A DNA stretch of 64,000 nucleotides from Roseovarius arcticus (lineage in GTDB: Bacteria > Pseudomonadota > Alphaproteobacteria > Rhodobacterales > Rhodobacteraceae), in the NCBI RefSeq assembly GCF_006125015.1, contig NZ_SZZN01000001.1:1116001-1180000 (forward strand), written 5' to 3'. The notes below the pieces were generated by a model. It saw only the letters and a list, made by a program, of their open reading frames with translations. It ran no database searches and was not told the origin of the DNA. The translations under genes were made by a program, and so were the position numbers. The stretch's first letter is position 1. Every line of letters begins with the position of its first letter. Below are positions 10,150 to 18,094 of the stretch, piece after piece.

Positions 10150-10764
10150 ATGAAAGATGTTCCTCCCAGTCGAATACGCGCAAGCCGGGAAATTTGGCTG
10201 GATGCCGCGTATGATCTTTTCGTCTCCGAGGGGATTGAAGCCGTCAAAATCATGCCTCTGGCAAAAAAGCTCAACCTGACCCGCACAGGATTCTATTGGC
10301 ACTTCAAGGATCTGTCGGAGCTGCATGACGCCATTGTCGAGATCTGGAAGGCCCGCAATACCGGCATCGTGCTGGAGCGCTGCGCAGCACCGGCAAAAAG
10401 TCTCTGCGCTGCCCTCCTAAACCTGATCGATTGTTGGATTGATGAAGACCTTTTTGACGCGCCCCTTGATCTCGCGATTCGAAACTGGGCGCGAAGCGAT
10501 GCCAGGCTACAGGCGCTGGTGGATCAATCCGACGAAGATCGTTTTGTGGCGGTCAAAGAGCTGTTTACGCGATTTGGTAGAACGGGTGATGCCGCCCATT
10601 ATCGTGCGCTGACAGTGATCTTGACCCAGACAGGGTACTATTCAATGCACGTATCTGAGCCTCGGTTGCAGCGCGCGATTGCAGGCTGCCACTATGCAGA
10701 GATTTTTGCGGGCGAAGCGCCAACTCAATCAGAGAAAGATGCGTTTCTAGCCCGGCATCGCTGA
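10150..10764 (+). CDS. TetR/AcrR family transcriptional regulator
   Basis: A 204-residue regulator with an N-terminal TetR helix-turn-helix at about residues 10-55 (REIWLDAAYDLFVSEGIEAVKIMPLAKKLNLTRTGFYWHFKDLSEL; the TRTGFYWHF recognition helix is diagnostic). The C-terminal ligand domain is all-helical and not assignable. It is divergent from the demethylase-like gene with 98 bases between, and the two palindromes there are its likely operators. The ligand is probably a substrate or intermediate of the local pathway, by position only. No clear ribosome-binding site precedes the ATG. Confidence 0.88.
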   Translation: MKDVPPSRIRASREIWLDAAYDLFVSEGIEAVKIMPLAKKLNLTRTGFYWHFKDLSELHDAIVEIWKARNTGIVLERCAAPAKSLCAALLNLIDCWIDEDLFDAPLDLAIRNWARSDARLQALVDQSDEDRFVAVKELFTRFGRTGDAAHYRALTVILTQTGYYSMHVSEPRLQRAIAGCHYAEIFAGEAPTQSEKDAFLARHR

Positions 10765-10799
10765 GCCCCCTGGGGCGCTACTGGTGCGCCGTCTCAGCG
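10759..10799. terminator. nested hairpin between convergent tetR and CMD-family genes
   Basis: CGCTGAG (10759-10765) pairs with CTCAGCG (10793-10799), and inside it GGCGC (10774-10778) pairs with GCGCC (10786-10790). The structure overlaps both stop codons of two convergent genes and could terminate from either side. There is no T-run. Confidence 0.4.
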
Positions 10800-11189
10800 A
10801 TTGAGCTCGCCCGCCTCCTCCAGCACCTTGCGCGCGACGCGGAAACATTCGAGCGCTTGCGGCACGCCGCAATAGATGCCGATCACGTGGATGATCGCGC
10901 GGATTTCGTCGCGGGTCACACCATTCTTGAGGGCACCGCGGCAGTGGATCTCCCATTCGTGCATCTTGCCCAAGGCGCCTATCATGGCGAGGTTCATCAT
11001 CGAGCGGGTTTTGGGCGGAATCACCTCGTCGCCCCAGCCAAAGCCCCAGCACCAAGCGGTCATTGCCTCCTGAAAGGGGCGGGTGAAATCGTCGGCGGCG
11101 GCAAGGTTCTTTTCGACATACTCTGCGCCCAGCGTCGCCTTGCGTTGCTCGAGCCCTTTCAGGAACAGGTCTTCGTCGAACGTATCCAT
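10794..11189 (-). CDS. carboxymuconolactone decarboxylase (CMD) family protein
   Basis: A 131-residue single-domain protein of the CMD/AhpD-like fold, close to the length of gamma-carboxymuconolactone decarboxylase. Seen: TRSMMNLAMIGALGKMHEWEIHCRGALKNG, then TRDEIRAIIHVIGIYCGVPQALECFRVA, the classic CMD helix pair. The conserved acid and His/Cys positions are present. CMD-family proteins include decarboxylases, hydroperoxide reductases and many of unknown role. Here it follows the Rieske oxygenase gene with TGATG overlap (ATG 11189-11187 shares a base with the stop). It may act on an aldehyde or peroxide product of that enzyme, which is a guess. Confidence 0.8.
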   Translation of the reverse strand: MDTFDEDLFLKGLEQRKATLGAEYVEKNLAAADDFTRPFQEAMTAWCWGFGWGDEVIPPKTRSMMNLAMIGALGKMHEWEIHCRGALKNGVTRDEIRAIIHVIGIYCGVPQALECFRVARKVLEEAGELNR

Positions 11190-12316
11190 CAGCGTAATTC
11201 CTTGTCGCTTGCACCATCGGTGTCCACGGCATCGCGCATCCATTGCTGCAATGTCTGCACCGAGTGTTCCGAGTTTAGCCCGCAGGCCGGGTCAAGAACC
11301 AGCGGGCCGGGTTTGTAGCCACGGCTTTGCAGCCCGCGATATACGCTTTCGACCAAGTGGATATCCTCCTCTACCGTCGTGCTGCGGTCCTGGATGGCAA
11401 GGCGGCGGATCACCTCGCTATCCTCACCGCGGGGAGAGAACCAGCCGCGCCAAACGCTACAAGAACCCACGTCATGCGCGCGCCAGTGATAGGTGTTCAG
11501 TACATTGCCCGGATAAACTTGGAACGAGAACATCGGCCACAGAAAGAAGCTACGATATTCGCCCGCATGCGGCTGCGACAGGTCGATGTCATAGCTCATC
11601 GCTTCGAGTGACTGGCACTCAGTCGTATGGCGCAGGACATAGCCGCGCGCCGATGGCTGAATGTCATAAGTTTCGGGCTTGATGACGCCGGTCGAAAACG
11701 TCGGATGGTTTAGCGAGCAGTGATAGCACTCAGAATAATTCTCGATCGAGACCTTCCAATTGCAATGCTCGGGGATTTCGACCCATTCAAGGGGCTCCAG
11801 TGCATCGATCTGCGGCACATATTCGCCCAATTCAGTGCGCACGCCCGGATACCACTCGTCCATCGGGGCGGCGTCATTGTCGAGATTGACAAAGATGAAG
11901 CCATGGAAGGTTTCGGTGCGCACCGATGTCAGGCAGATTTTGGTGCGGTCGAATCCGGGAACAGATTTGGTGTTGGGGCCGGAGCGAAGTTCGCCGGTCA
12001 TTTCGTAGCTCCAGGCATGATATGGACAGACCACGACGCGCGTCGTTCCCGAACCTGAAACCAGCTGATGTGCGCGGTGCTGGCAGACATTGTAGAATGT
12101 CCTCAGAACTTCGTCGCGTCCCCGGATGCAGAACAGGCTTTCACCCGCCACCTCGAAGCAGAAATAGTCGCCCGCGCCGCGCATCTGGCTTTCATGGCCG
12201 GCATATTGCCATGTGCGGGCCAGCAGGCCTTCGCGCTCCTGCGCGAAAATTGCGGGGTCGGTATAATAGCGCGCGTCCAGCGAATGGACCGGACCGGGGG
12301 GCGCGTGACTTGTCAT
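11189..12316 (-). CDS. Rieske non-heme iron oxygenase, large (alpha) subunit
   Basis: A 375-residue ring-hydroxylating-type oxygenase. The Rieske [2Fe-2S] ligands are C78 and H80 (CQH) and C97 and H100 (CPYH). The mononuclear iron site is N193-x2-E196-x2-H199-x4-H204 (ENYSECYHCSLNH). Glu rather than Asp stands at the bridging position, as I recall for the carnitine oxygenase CntA. Rieske enzymes of this subgroup demethylate or cleave quaternary amines such as glycine betaine, stachydrine and carnitine, and the surrounding genes support such a substrate. No reductase gene adjoins it. The ATG at 12316 overlaps the stop of the RpiR gene as ATGA, which settles the start over the TTG three codons earlier. 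Confidence 0.85.
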   Translation of the reverse strand: MTSHAPPGPVHSLDARYYTDPAIFAQEREGLLARTWQYAGHESQMRGAGDYFCFEVAGESLFCIRGRDEVLRTFYNVCQHRAHQLVSGSGTTRVVVCPYHAWSYEMTGELRSGPNTKSVPGFDRTKICLTSVRTETFHGFIFVNLDNDAAPMDEWYPGVRTELGEYVPQIDALEPLEWVEIPEHCNWKVSIENYSECYHCSLNHPTFSTGVIKPETYDIQPSARGYVLRHTTECQSLEAMSYDIDLSQPHAGEYRSFFLWPMFSFQVYPGNVLNTYHWRAHDVGSCSVWRGWFSPRGEDSEVIRRLAIQDRSTTVEEDIHLVESVYRGLQSRGYKPGPLVLDPACGLNSEHSVQTLQQWMRDAVDTDGASDKELR

Positions 12317-13224
12317 GTCTGCCAATCCTTTTCCTCGACATAGATACCCAAAGCCCGGCGCTGCGTGTGATAGGCTTCGACGGAGGCAATTGCATCTTCA
12401 CCAGCCTCGGCGATGATGAATGCGATCAGAACCTCGAAGAACGCGTTTAGCGCGATGGTCGAGATAAAGAATTGCGGCGTGTCTGTCGGCACGACAAAGC
12501 GGTGCTGGGCGTCGACCATGATCGGGCAGGCCGGACTGTCAGAGATGGCGATGACCGGCACGCCTTGCGCACGCGCCACGGCGACCGCCTCGACGATCTC
12601 GCGGCGGTAGGGGCGGAAGGTCATAGCGATCAGGATGTCACGTTCGTCGGCGCGGGCGATGCCGTCTACCGGCAGGGTGCCGCCCTGCGGCAGGGCGCGC
12701 ACACCGTCAATCGCCATGCCGGCGAGATAGGCAAAGTTGCGAGCGACGGCATTGTTCACCCCGACCCCCAGCACATAACAGCGCCGCGCGGCGACGATCT
12801 CGCGCGCCGCTGCCTCGATCAGATGGTGGTCGGTCGCGGCGAAAAGGCTCTCGATATTGTCAATGGCCGATTCCGCGCTGGCGGCATAAAGCGCGCCCAT
12901 CTCACCGCGCTGCGCCAGCGATTGAAGCCAACGGGCGCGATCGGGATAGGTCTCGCGGCCTTGCCGGATCTCGTCGCGGAATACTTCGCGAAACGCCTCA
13001 TAGCTGTCCATGCCAAGCGCGCGGGACAAACGTACCAGAGTGTTTGGCTTGACCTCTGCCTTGGTGGCAAGCTGGCGGATTGAGCAAACGCCAATCTCAT
13101 AAGGATTTTCCAGTAGGTAATCCGCTAGCTTCCGTAATTCAGGTGTCAGATCCAAACGCCCGGACTGAAGCGTCTCGAGAAGTTCGGCGGGCGTGGCAGG
13201 TGAGGGAACATTTGTTTTATTCAT
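12313..13224 (-). CDS. RpiR family transcriptional regulator (HTH + SIS domain)
   Basis: A 303-residue regulator. It has an N-terminal RpiR-type helix-turn-helix at about residues 20-95 (LTPELRKLADYLLENPYEIGVCSIRQLATKAEVKPNTLVRLSRALGMDSYEAFREVF). A SIS-type small-molecule domain follows (RRCYVLGVGVNNAVARNFAYLAGM, then VIAISDSPACPIM). The ATG at 13224 was chosen because the longer frame runs into the divergent gene. It is divergent from the DMGDH-like operon, and three ACATTTGT repeats in and beside the 67-base gap are likely operators. It is translationally coupled to the Rieske gene. Loss-type repressor or activator role unknown. Confidence 0.9.
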   Translation of the reverse strand: MNKTNVPSPATPAELLETLQSGRLDLTPELRKLADYLLENPYEIGVCSIRQLATKAEVKPNTLVRLSRALGMDSYEAFREVFRDEIRQGRETYPDRARWLQSLAQRGEMGALYAASAESAIDNIESLFAATDHHLIEAAAREIVAARRCYVLGVGVNNAVARNFAYLAGMAIDGVRALPQGGTLPVDGIARADERDILIAMTFRPYRREIVEAVAVARAQGVPVIAISDSPACPIMVDAQHRFVVPTDTPQFFISTIALNAFFEVLIAFIIAEAGEDAIASVEAYHTQRRALGIYVEEKDWQT

Positions 13225-13274
13225 GTTGACGAGGCTACATTTGTCTTTTACGCCTGTCCATACAAAACATTTGT
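13208..13274. promoter_or_regulatory. three phased ACATTTGT operator repeats
   Basis: ACATTTGT occurs at 13208-13215, 13237-13244 and 13267-13274, with start-to-start distances of 29 and 30 bases, or about three helical turns each. Two copies are within short palindromes (AACATTTGTT; AAACATTTGTTT). The first copy is inside the start of the RpiR coding region and the other two are in the divergent gap. Binding by the RpiR protein to control both directions is the simplest reading. Confidence 0.55.
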
Positions 13275-13291
13275 TTGAAAGGACTGTTCGC

Positions 13292-15742
13292 ATGGTTCCA
13301 TCTCACGCCCGGGTTGTCATTATCGGCGGCGGCATCATGGGCTGCGGCCTCGCTTATCACCTGGCTCACGAGGGCTGGAGCGACGTGGTGCTGCTAGAAA
13401 AAGCGGAGTTGACCTCAGGCTCGACATGGCACGCAGCGGGGCAGATCACCCATTCGACATCCAGCTTTGCTTTGGGCACATGCGTTGGCTACAATATCGA
13501 CCTTTATTCCAAGGTGCTTGAAGAAGAGACCGGGCAGTCCGTCACTTGGCATGGCTGCGGATCGCTGCGGCTTGCCTATACCGAGGACGAGATGGACTGG
13601 CTCTATCAGACGATCTCGGTCGGCAAGGGGCTGGGGTTTCCGATGGAGCTGGTCGGGCCGGACCGCATCCGCGAGTTGCATCCGTTTTACAATCTGGAGG
13701 GCGTCAAGGCGGCCCTGCATACGCCCGACGACGGCCATGTAGATCCGGCAGGTGCGGCGTTCGCGCTGGCCAAGGGCGCGCGGCAACTGGGGGTGAAGAT
13801 TATCCGCCAATGTCGCGCCACCAATGTGACGCAATTGGAAAACGGTGAATGGCTGGTCGAGACGGAGGCAGGCGATATCACCTGCGAACACGTGGTCAAC
13901 GCCGGCGGAACCTATGCGCGGCAGATGGCGGCATGGTCCGGATACGACCTGCCAGCAACGTCGATGACGCACCATTACCTGATTACCGACACGGTCCCGG
14001 AGTTTCAGAATCTAGACAAGGAACTACCTGTCGTGCGCGATGACCGGCTGGTATCGGGCTATATTCGGATGGAGCAAAAATCGGGCCTGATAGGCATCTA
14101 TGAAAAGGCCAATCCCAATACGGTGTGGGAGGATCATTGCCCATGGGACGCCGAGCACGAACTGTTTGAGCCAGATTACGACCGCATCATGCCTTGGCTG
14201 GAAAACGCTATGGAGCGGATGCCGGTGCTGTCCGAACTGGGCATCAAGCGCGCGGTGCATGGCGCGATCAGCCACCCGCCCGATGGCAATCCGCTGATCG
14301 GCCCGGCGCCGGGGCTGCGCAATTACTGGTGCTGCTGCGGCACGCAGATCGGCATTGGCTGGGGGCCGGGCCTGACACGCGAGCTTGCCCGTTGGATGGT
14401 GCATGGCGCTGCCGATATCAACATGCGCGAGTTCGATCCACGCCGGTTCGGCCCGTATGCGGATCAGGCATTCCAGATCGCAAAGGCGAAGGAAGACTAC
14501 CTTCTGCGCCACGAAATCCCCTTTCCGCATTTCAACCGTCTTGACGCGCGCCCGGTAAAACCCTCGCCGCTTTATGAGGACCTGAAGGCCGAGGGCGCGG
14601 TGTTCGAGGAGGTGTTCGGCCATGAGCGTCCGCGCTGGTTCGCGCCGGAAGGCATGGAGCCGAAGGACATCTACGGCTTCCGCCGCACCGCGCTGCACGA
14701 CATCGTCGGCGCCGAAGTGCGCGCCGTCCGCGAGCGGGCAGGGATCATGGACATCTCGGCTTTCACCAAGGTCGAGGTGTCGGGGCCGGACGCGGCGACG
14801 TTCCTTGATGCGTTGGTGCCGAACCGCCTGCCATCTGCGCCGGGGCGCATCGCGCTTAGCCATCTTCTGACCGAGCATGGCCGGATTGAGCTGGAGATGA
14901 CGATCGTCCGGCTGGCGGAGGATCGGTTTTATCTGGTCTGCGCAGCATTCTTTGAGCAGCGGCTGGTGGACTACCTCACCTTTACACGGCAAGGCGAAGA
15001 TGTCGCGATCACCAACCGCTCAACTGAGTGGGGCGCGTTCACTTTGAACGGGCCACGGGCGCGCGATATCCTCGCGGCCTGCACTGACAGCGATCTCACG
15101 AACGCTGGTTTCAAATGGATGACGGCACAGGAAATCACTGTCGGCGGGCACCCTCTCTGGGCCTTCCGGATGTCGTATGCTGGCGAGCTTGGATGGGAAT
15201 TCCACGGGCCGCGGGAGGCGATCCTTGAAGCATTCCGGGCGATCAAGGCGGCGGGCGGGGCGCATGGGCTGACGAACTACGGTTCCTTCGCGATGAACGC
15301 GATGCGGATGGAGAAGGGCTTCAAGGGCGCGGGCGAGTTGACCAACGAGGTGACGCTGCCCGAGGCCGATGTGATGCGGTTCGTGCGCATGGACAAGGCG
15401 TTTCGCGGCAAGGCGGCGACCGAAGCGGCGCTGGCCACGCCCCTGCGCTGGGTCTGCGCCTATCTGGAAATCGATGGCGACGGTGTATCCGATGGTAATG
15501 GCGGCGAGGCGGTGTTGTCGGGCGGCAGGCAGATTGGCACCGTCAGTTCCATCGCTTTTGGCCACGGCGTCGGCAAACTGCTCGCGTTCGCATATCTGAA
15601 GGCCGATTACGCCGCGCCGGGATCCGAACTGGAGGTCGTCATTATGGGCGAGTCGCGCAGCGCCAAAGTGCTGACGGCTCCGGTCTACGACGCCGAAAGC
15701 CTGCTACCGCGAACCGATGCACAGGCGGAGGCCGCAGAATGA
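13292..15742 (+). CDS. dimethylglycine/sarcosine dehydrogenase-like FAD-GcvT protein
   Basis: An 816-residue fusion. Residues 1-385 are a DAO-type FAD domain (VIIGGGIMGCGLAYHLAHEG, then SGSTWHAAGQI; the His in TWHAAG matches the residue that carries covalent FAD in dimethylglycine dehydrogenase). Residues 430-800 are a GcvT-type folate-binding aminomethyltransferase domain (AVRERAGIMDISAFTKVEVSGPDA, then SYAGELGWEFHGP, then FAMNAMRMEKGFKGAGELTNE). The family oxidatively removes N-methyl groups and passes the one-carbon unit to tetrahydrofolate. The true substrate here may be any N-methylated amino acid. It is the first gene of a forward operon, divergent from rpiR; the stop overlaps the next start as ATGA. 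Confidence 0.85.
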   Translation: MVPSHARVVIIGGGIMGCGLAYHLAHEGWSDVVLLEKAELTSGSTWHAAGQITHSTSSFALGTCVGYNIDLYSKVLEEETGQSVTWHGCGSLRLAYTEDEMDWLYQTISVGKGLGFPMELVGPDRIRELHPFYNLEGVKAALHTPDDGHVDPAGAAFALAKGARQLGVKIIRQCRATNVTQLENGEWLVETEAGDITCEHVVNAGGTYARQMAAWSGYDLPATSMTHHYLITDTVPEFQNLDKELPVVRDDRLVSGYIRMEQKSGLIGIYEKANPNTVWEDHCPWDAEHELFEPDYDRIMPWLENAMERMPVLSELGIKRAVHGAISHPPDGNPLIGPAPGLRNYWCCCGTQIGIGWGPGLTRELARWMVHGAADINMREFDPRRFGPYADQAFQIAKAKEDYLLRHEIPFPHFNRLDARPVKPSPLYEDLKAEGAVFEEVFGHERPRWFAPEGMEPKDIYGFRRTALHDIVGAEVRAVRERAGIMDISAFTKVEVSGPDAATFLDALVPNRLPSAPGRIALSHLLTEHGRIELEMTIVRLAEDRFYLVCAAFFEQRLVDYLTFTRQGEDVAITNRSTEWGAFTLNGPRARDILAACTDSDLTNAGFKWMTAQEITVGGHPLWAFRMSYAGELGWEFHGPREAILEAFRAIKAAGGAHGLTNYGSFAMNAMRMEKGFKGAGELTNEVTLPEADVMRFVRMDKAFRGKAATEAALATPLRWVCAYLEIDGDGVSDGNGGEAVLSGGRQIGTVSSIAFGHGVGKLLAFAYLKADYAAPGSELEVVIMGESRSAKVLTAPVYDAESLLPRTDAQAEAAE

Positions 15743-16815
15743 GTAACACCATGCAAGCGATGGTGCTGACAGGCCATGGCGGGCTGGACCAATATGTCTG
15801 GCACGACGACTGGCCAAAACCCGAGCCCGGGCCGATGGAGGTGCTGATCCGGGTCGGCGCCTGCGGGCTGAACAATACCGACGTGAACACGCGAACGGGA
15901 TGGTACTCCAAGGACGTAAGCGAGGAGACGACCGGGAGTGCCTACGAGAGCGTTTCCGAGGAAGACCCGACATGGGGCGGTGCGCCAATCACCTTCCCGC
16001 GCATCCAAGGTGCAGATGTGGTGGGTACGGTCGTTGCGGTGGGCGAGGGTGCGGATCCTGGCCTTATCGACAAACGGGTCATGACCAATGCCTGGCTGCG
16101 CGACTGGTCCGATCCGGACAACATGGACAAGGCGGGCTATTTTGGCTCTGAAATGGATGGTGGTTTCGCCGAATTTACCAAGATCGACATGCGCAATCTG
16201 GCCGTCCTCCAATCGGAGCTGAGTGACGCCGAGCTTGCGACATTCTCCTGCTCCTACACTACGGCAGAAGGAATGCTTGCACGCGCGAATGTCACAGGGG
16301 GCGATACCGTCCTGGTGCCCGGGGCGTCGGGCGGGGTCGGCGGTGCGCTGGTGCAGCTTGCCAAGCGGCGCGGTGCGCGGGTGATCGCAATGGCGTCGGA
16401 CGCCAAACATTCCGAAGTGGCCAAGCTGGGTCCGGACCGCATCCTGCCGCGCGCGCCCGATGATCTGCGCGCCGCGCTTGGTGGTGAGAAAATCACCGTC
16501 GTTGCCGATATCGTCGGCGGACCCTATTGGCCCAAACTGATCGACATTCTCGAACGCGGCGGACGCTACACCTGCTCAGGCGCGATCGCGGGGCCGATAG
16601 TCCAGCTCGACCTGCGCACCTTCTACCTCCGCGATCTGACATTTACGGGCTCAACTGTGATTCCGCTCGCCGTATTTGAAAATCTGGTCCGCTACATTGA
16701 GCGAGGCGAGATTAAGCCGGTGCTTGCCGCCACCTACCCGCTGTCCGACCTGCGAATGGCGCAGCAGGCCTTTATTGACAAGCGATATACCGGGAACATC
16801 GTGGTGGTGCCATGA
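15739..16815 (+). CDS. MDR superfamily (quinone-oxidoreductase-like) alcohol dehydrogenase
   Basis: A 358-residue medium-chain dehydrogenase/reductase with a GroES-like N-terminal half and a nucleotide-binding C-terminal half. The NAD(P) motif is VLVPGASGGVGGALVQLAKRRGA at about residues 190-212. The usual catalytic-zinc signature (GHE...) is replaced by GADVVG, as in the zinc-free quinone/enone oxidoreductases. So reduction of an activated double bond or an aldehyde is as likely as alcohol oxidation. An unusual acidic insert (DVSEETTGSAYESVSEEDPTW) sits near residues 56-76. It is fused to the operon on both sides by ATGA overlaps. Confidence 0.8.
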   Translation: MSNTMQAMVLTGHGGLDQYVWHDDWPKPEPGPMEVLIRVGACGLNNTDVNTRTGWYSKDVSEETTGSAYESVSEEDPTWGGAPITFPRIQGADVVGTVVAVGEGADPGLIDKRVMTNAWLRDWSDPDNMDKAGYFGSEMDGGFAEFTKIDMRNLAVLQSELSDAELATFSCSYTTAEGMLARANVTGGDTVLVPGASGGVGGALVQLAKRRGARVIAMASDAKHSEVAKLGPDRILPRAPDDLRAALGGEKITVVADIVGGPYWPKLIDILERGGRYTCSGAIAGPIVQLDLRTFYLRDLTFTGSTVIPLAVFENLVRYIERGEIKPVLAATYPLSDLRMAQQAFIDKRYTGNIVVVP

Positions 16816-17924
16816 AGATCACACGCATCACGGTTTGGGCGCTCGACCTGCCGCTATCGCAGCCTTACTGGCTCTCCGGTGGTCGGCTTCAATTCGAGCG
16901 TCTGGATAGTACCTTCGTCAGGATCGACACCGACGAGGGCATCAGCGGCTGGGGCGAAGGCTGCCCTTGGGGTACCAGCTATCTGCCCGCGCATGGGCCG
17001 GGGATCCGGGCGGCTATAGCCACGCTTGCACCTGCGATTCTGGGCCGCGACCCGCGCAGTTTGCGTGCCTTGAACGACGCGATGGACATGCAGTTGCCCG
17101 GCCATCTCTATGTCAAATCAGCGATTGATATCGCGTGCTGGGACATCTTTGGACAGGCTGCGGGGATGCCGCTTTGGCAATTGTTCGGCGGGGATGGGGC
17201 GGCAGTGGCGGTGAACTCCTCTATCTCTACCGGCACACCAGCCGAAATGGTCGCGCTGATCCGCAGTGCCAGCCAGAGGGGATACAGGGTTCATTCGGCC
17301 AAGCTGGGCGGGCATGACATCGCCGCCGACATCGCGCGGATCGAGGCGATATCAGCCGCTCTGCCGATGGGCGAGAAGGTGACATACGACATTAACCGCG
17401 CCTGGACGCCCGGCGTGGCGGTGCAGGTCCTGAACACGGCTCCGGCGCGCGACTGGGTTGAACAACCCTGCGAGACGCTGGATCAATGCGCCCATGTCGC
17501 GCGCCGCGTCGCCAATCCGATCATGCTGGATGAATGCCTGCACAGCTTTCAGGATCACCTCGACGCCTGGAGGCTGGGTGCCTGCGAGGGGGTCAAGGTA
17601 AAGCCGAACCGCGTGGGTGGCCTGACCAAGGCGATGCAGATCCGCGACTTTGGTGTCTCGGTTGGCTGGCAGATGCATATCGAGGATGTGGGCGGCTCGG
17701 CGCTGGCCGATACGGCAGCGATCCATCTGGCAAGCGCCACGCCCGAGGCGAACCGGCTGGCAAGCTGGCTGTGCCATTACCACCTCACCGTCGACCCAGT
17801 GCCAGGTCAGGGAGCGCGCAATGAGGATGGTTTTGCCACGCCGCCTTCTGTGCCCGGCCTGGGAATCGTGCCCGATCCCGCCCAGCTAGGCGATGCGGTC
17901 GCAACTTATGGCGCACTGCCATGA
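16812..17924 (+). CDS. mandelate racemase/muconate lactonizing enzyme family protein (enolase superfamily)
   Basis: A 370-residue enolase-superfamily enzyme. The N-terminal capping domain is followed by the (beta/alpha)7 barrel. Metal ligands can be read as D193 (TYDINR), E217 (WVEQP) and D240 (MLDE). The acid/base pair of the MLE subgroup is K164 on the second strand (HSAKLGG; the first Lys of the usual KxK is Ser) and K264 on the sixth (VKVKPNRVGG). A Lys/Lys pair fits 1,1-proton transfer or syn-dehydration, as in hydroxyproline-betaine 2-epimerase (HpbD) and cis-3-hydroxyproline dehydratase. With demethylase-like neighbours, epimerisation of a betaine or cyclic amino acid is the best guess. 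ATGA overlaps bind it to both neighbours. Confidence 0.82.
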   Translation: MKITRITVWALDLPLSQPYWLSGGRLQFERLDSTFVRIDTDEGISGWGEGCPWGTSYLPAHGPGIRAAIATLAPAILGRDPRSLRALNDAMDMQLPGHLYVKSAIDIACWDIFGQAAGMPLWQLFGGDGAAVAVNSSISTGTPAEMVALIRSASQRGYRVHSAKLGGHDIAADIARIEAISAALPMGEKVTYDINRAWTPGVAVQVLNTAPARDWVEQPCETLDQCAHVARRVANPIMLDECLHSFQDHLDAWRLGACEGVKVKPNRVGGLTKAMQIRDFGVSVGWQMHIEDVGGSALADTAAIHLASATPEANRLASWLCHYHLTVDPVPGQGARNEDGFATPPSVPGLGIVPDPAQLGDAVATYGALP

Positions 17925-18085
17925 CCACCGCCCGTCTAACCCTGTGGGAGGTCCGGCCAATCACCCACGTCGCCGATCAGATGGCAGGCGTGAAAGGCTG
18001 GGGCGCGCACAGGTCCGCCGCGCTGCGCCTCAATACCGATACGGATATGGGCATACCCCGCCTGTCCGCGCCCATCAAAGATTAG
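17921..18085 (+). CDS. small ORF (54 residues), hypothetical
   Basis: ATG at 17921 overlaps the preceding stop as ATGA, and the frame stays open to TAG at 18083-18085, nine bases before the aminotransferase start. The product begins MTTARLTLWEVRPITHVADQ and has no signal peptide, membrane segment or motif I recognise. The overlap argues that it is translated with the operon. The size and anonymous sequence equally allow that it is the remnant of a longer gene. Confidence 0.4.
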   Translation: MTTARLTLWEVRPITHVADQMAGVKGWGAHRSAALRLNTDTDMGIPRLSAPIKD

Positions 18086-18094
18086 GAACCTGCC

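Noticed and set aside
14024-14992. 322-codon open frame opposite the DMGDH-like gene
   Set aside because: Shadow of a gene with clear FAD and GcvT motifs.
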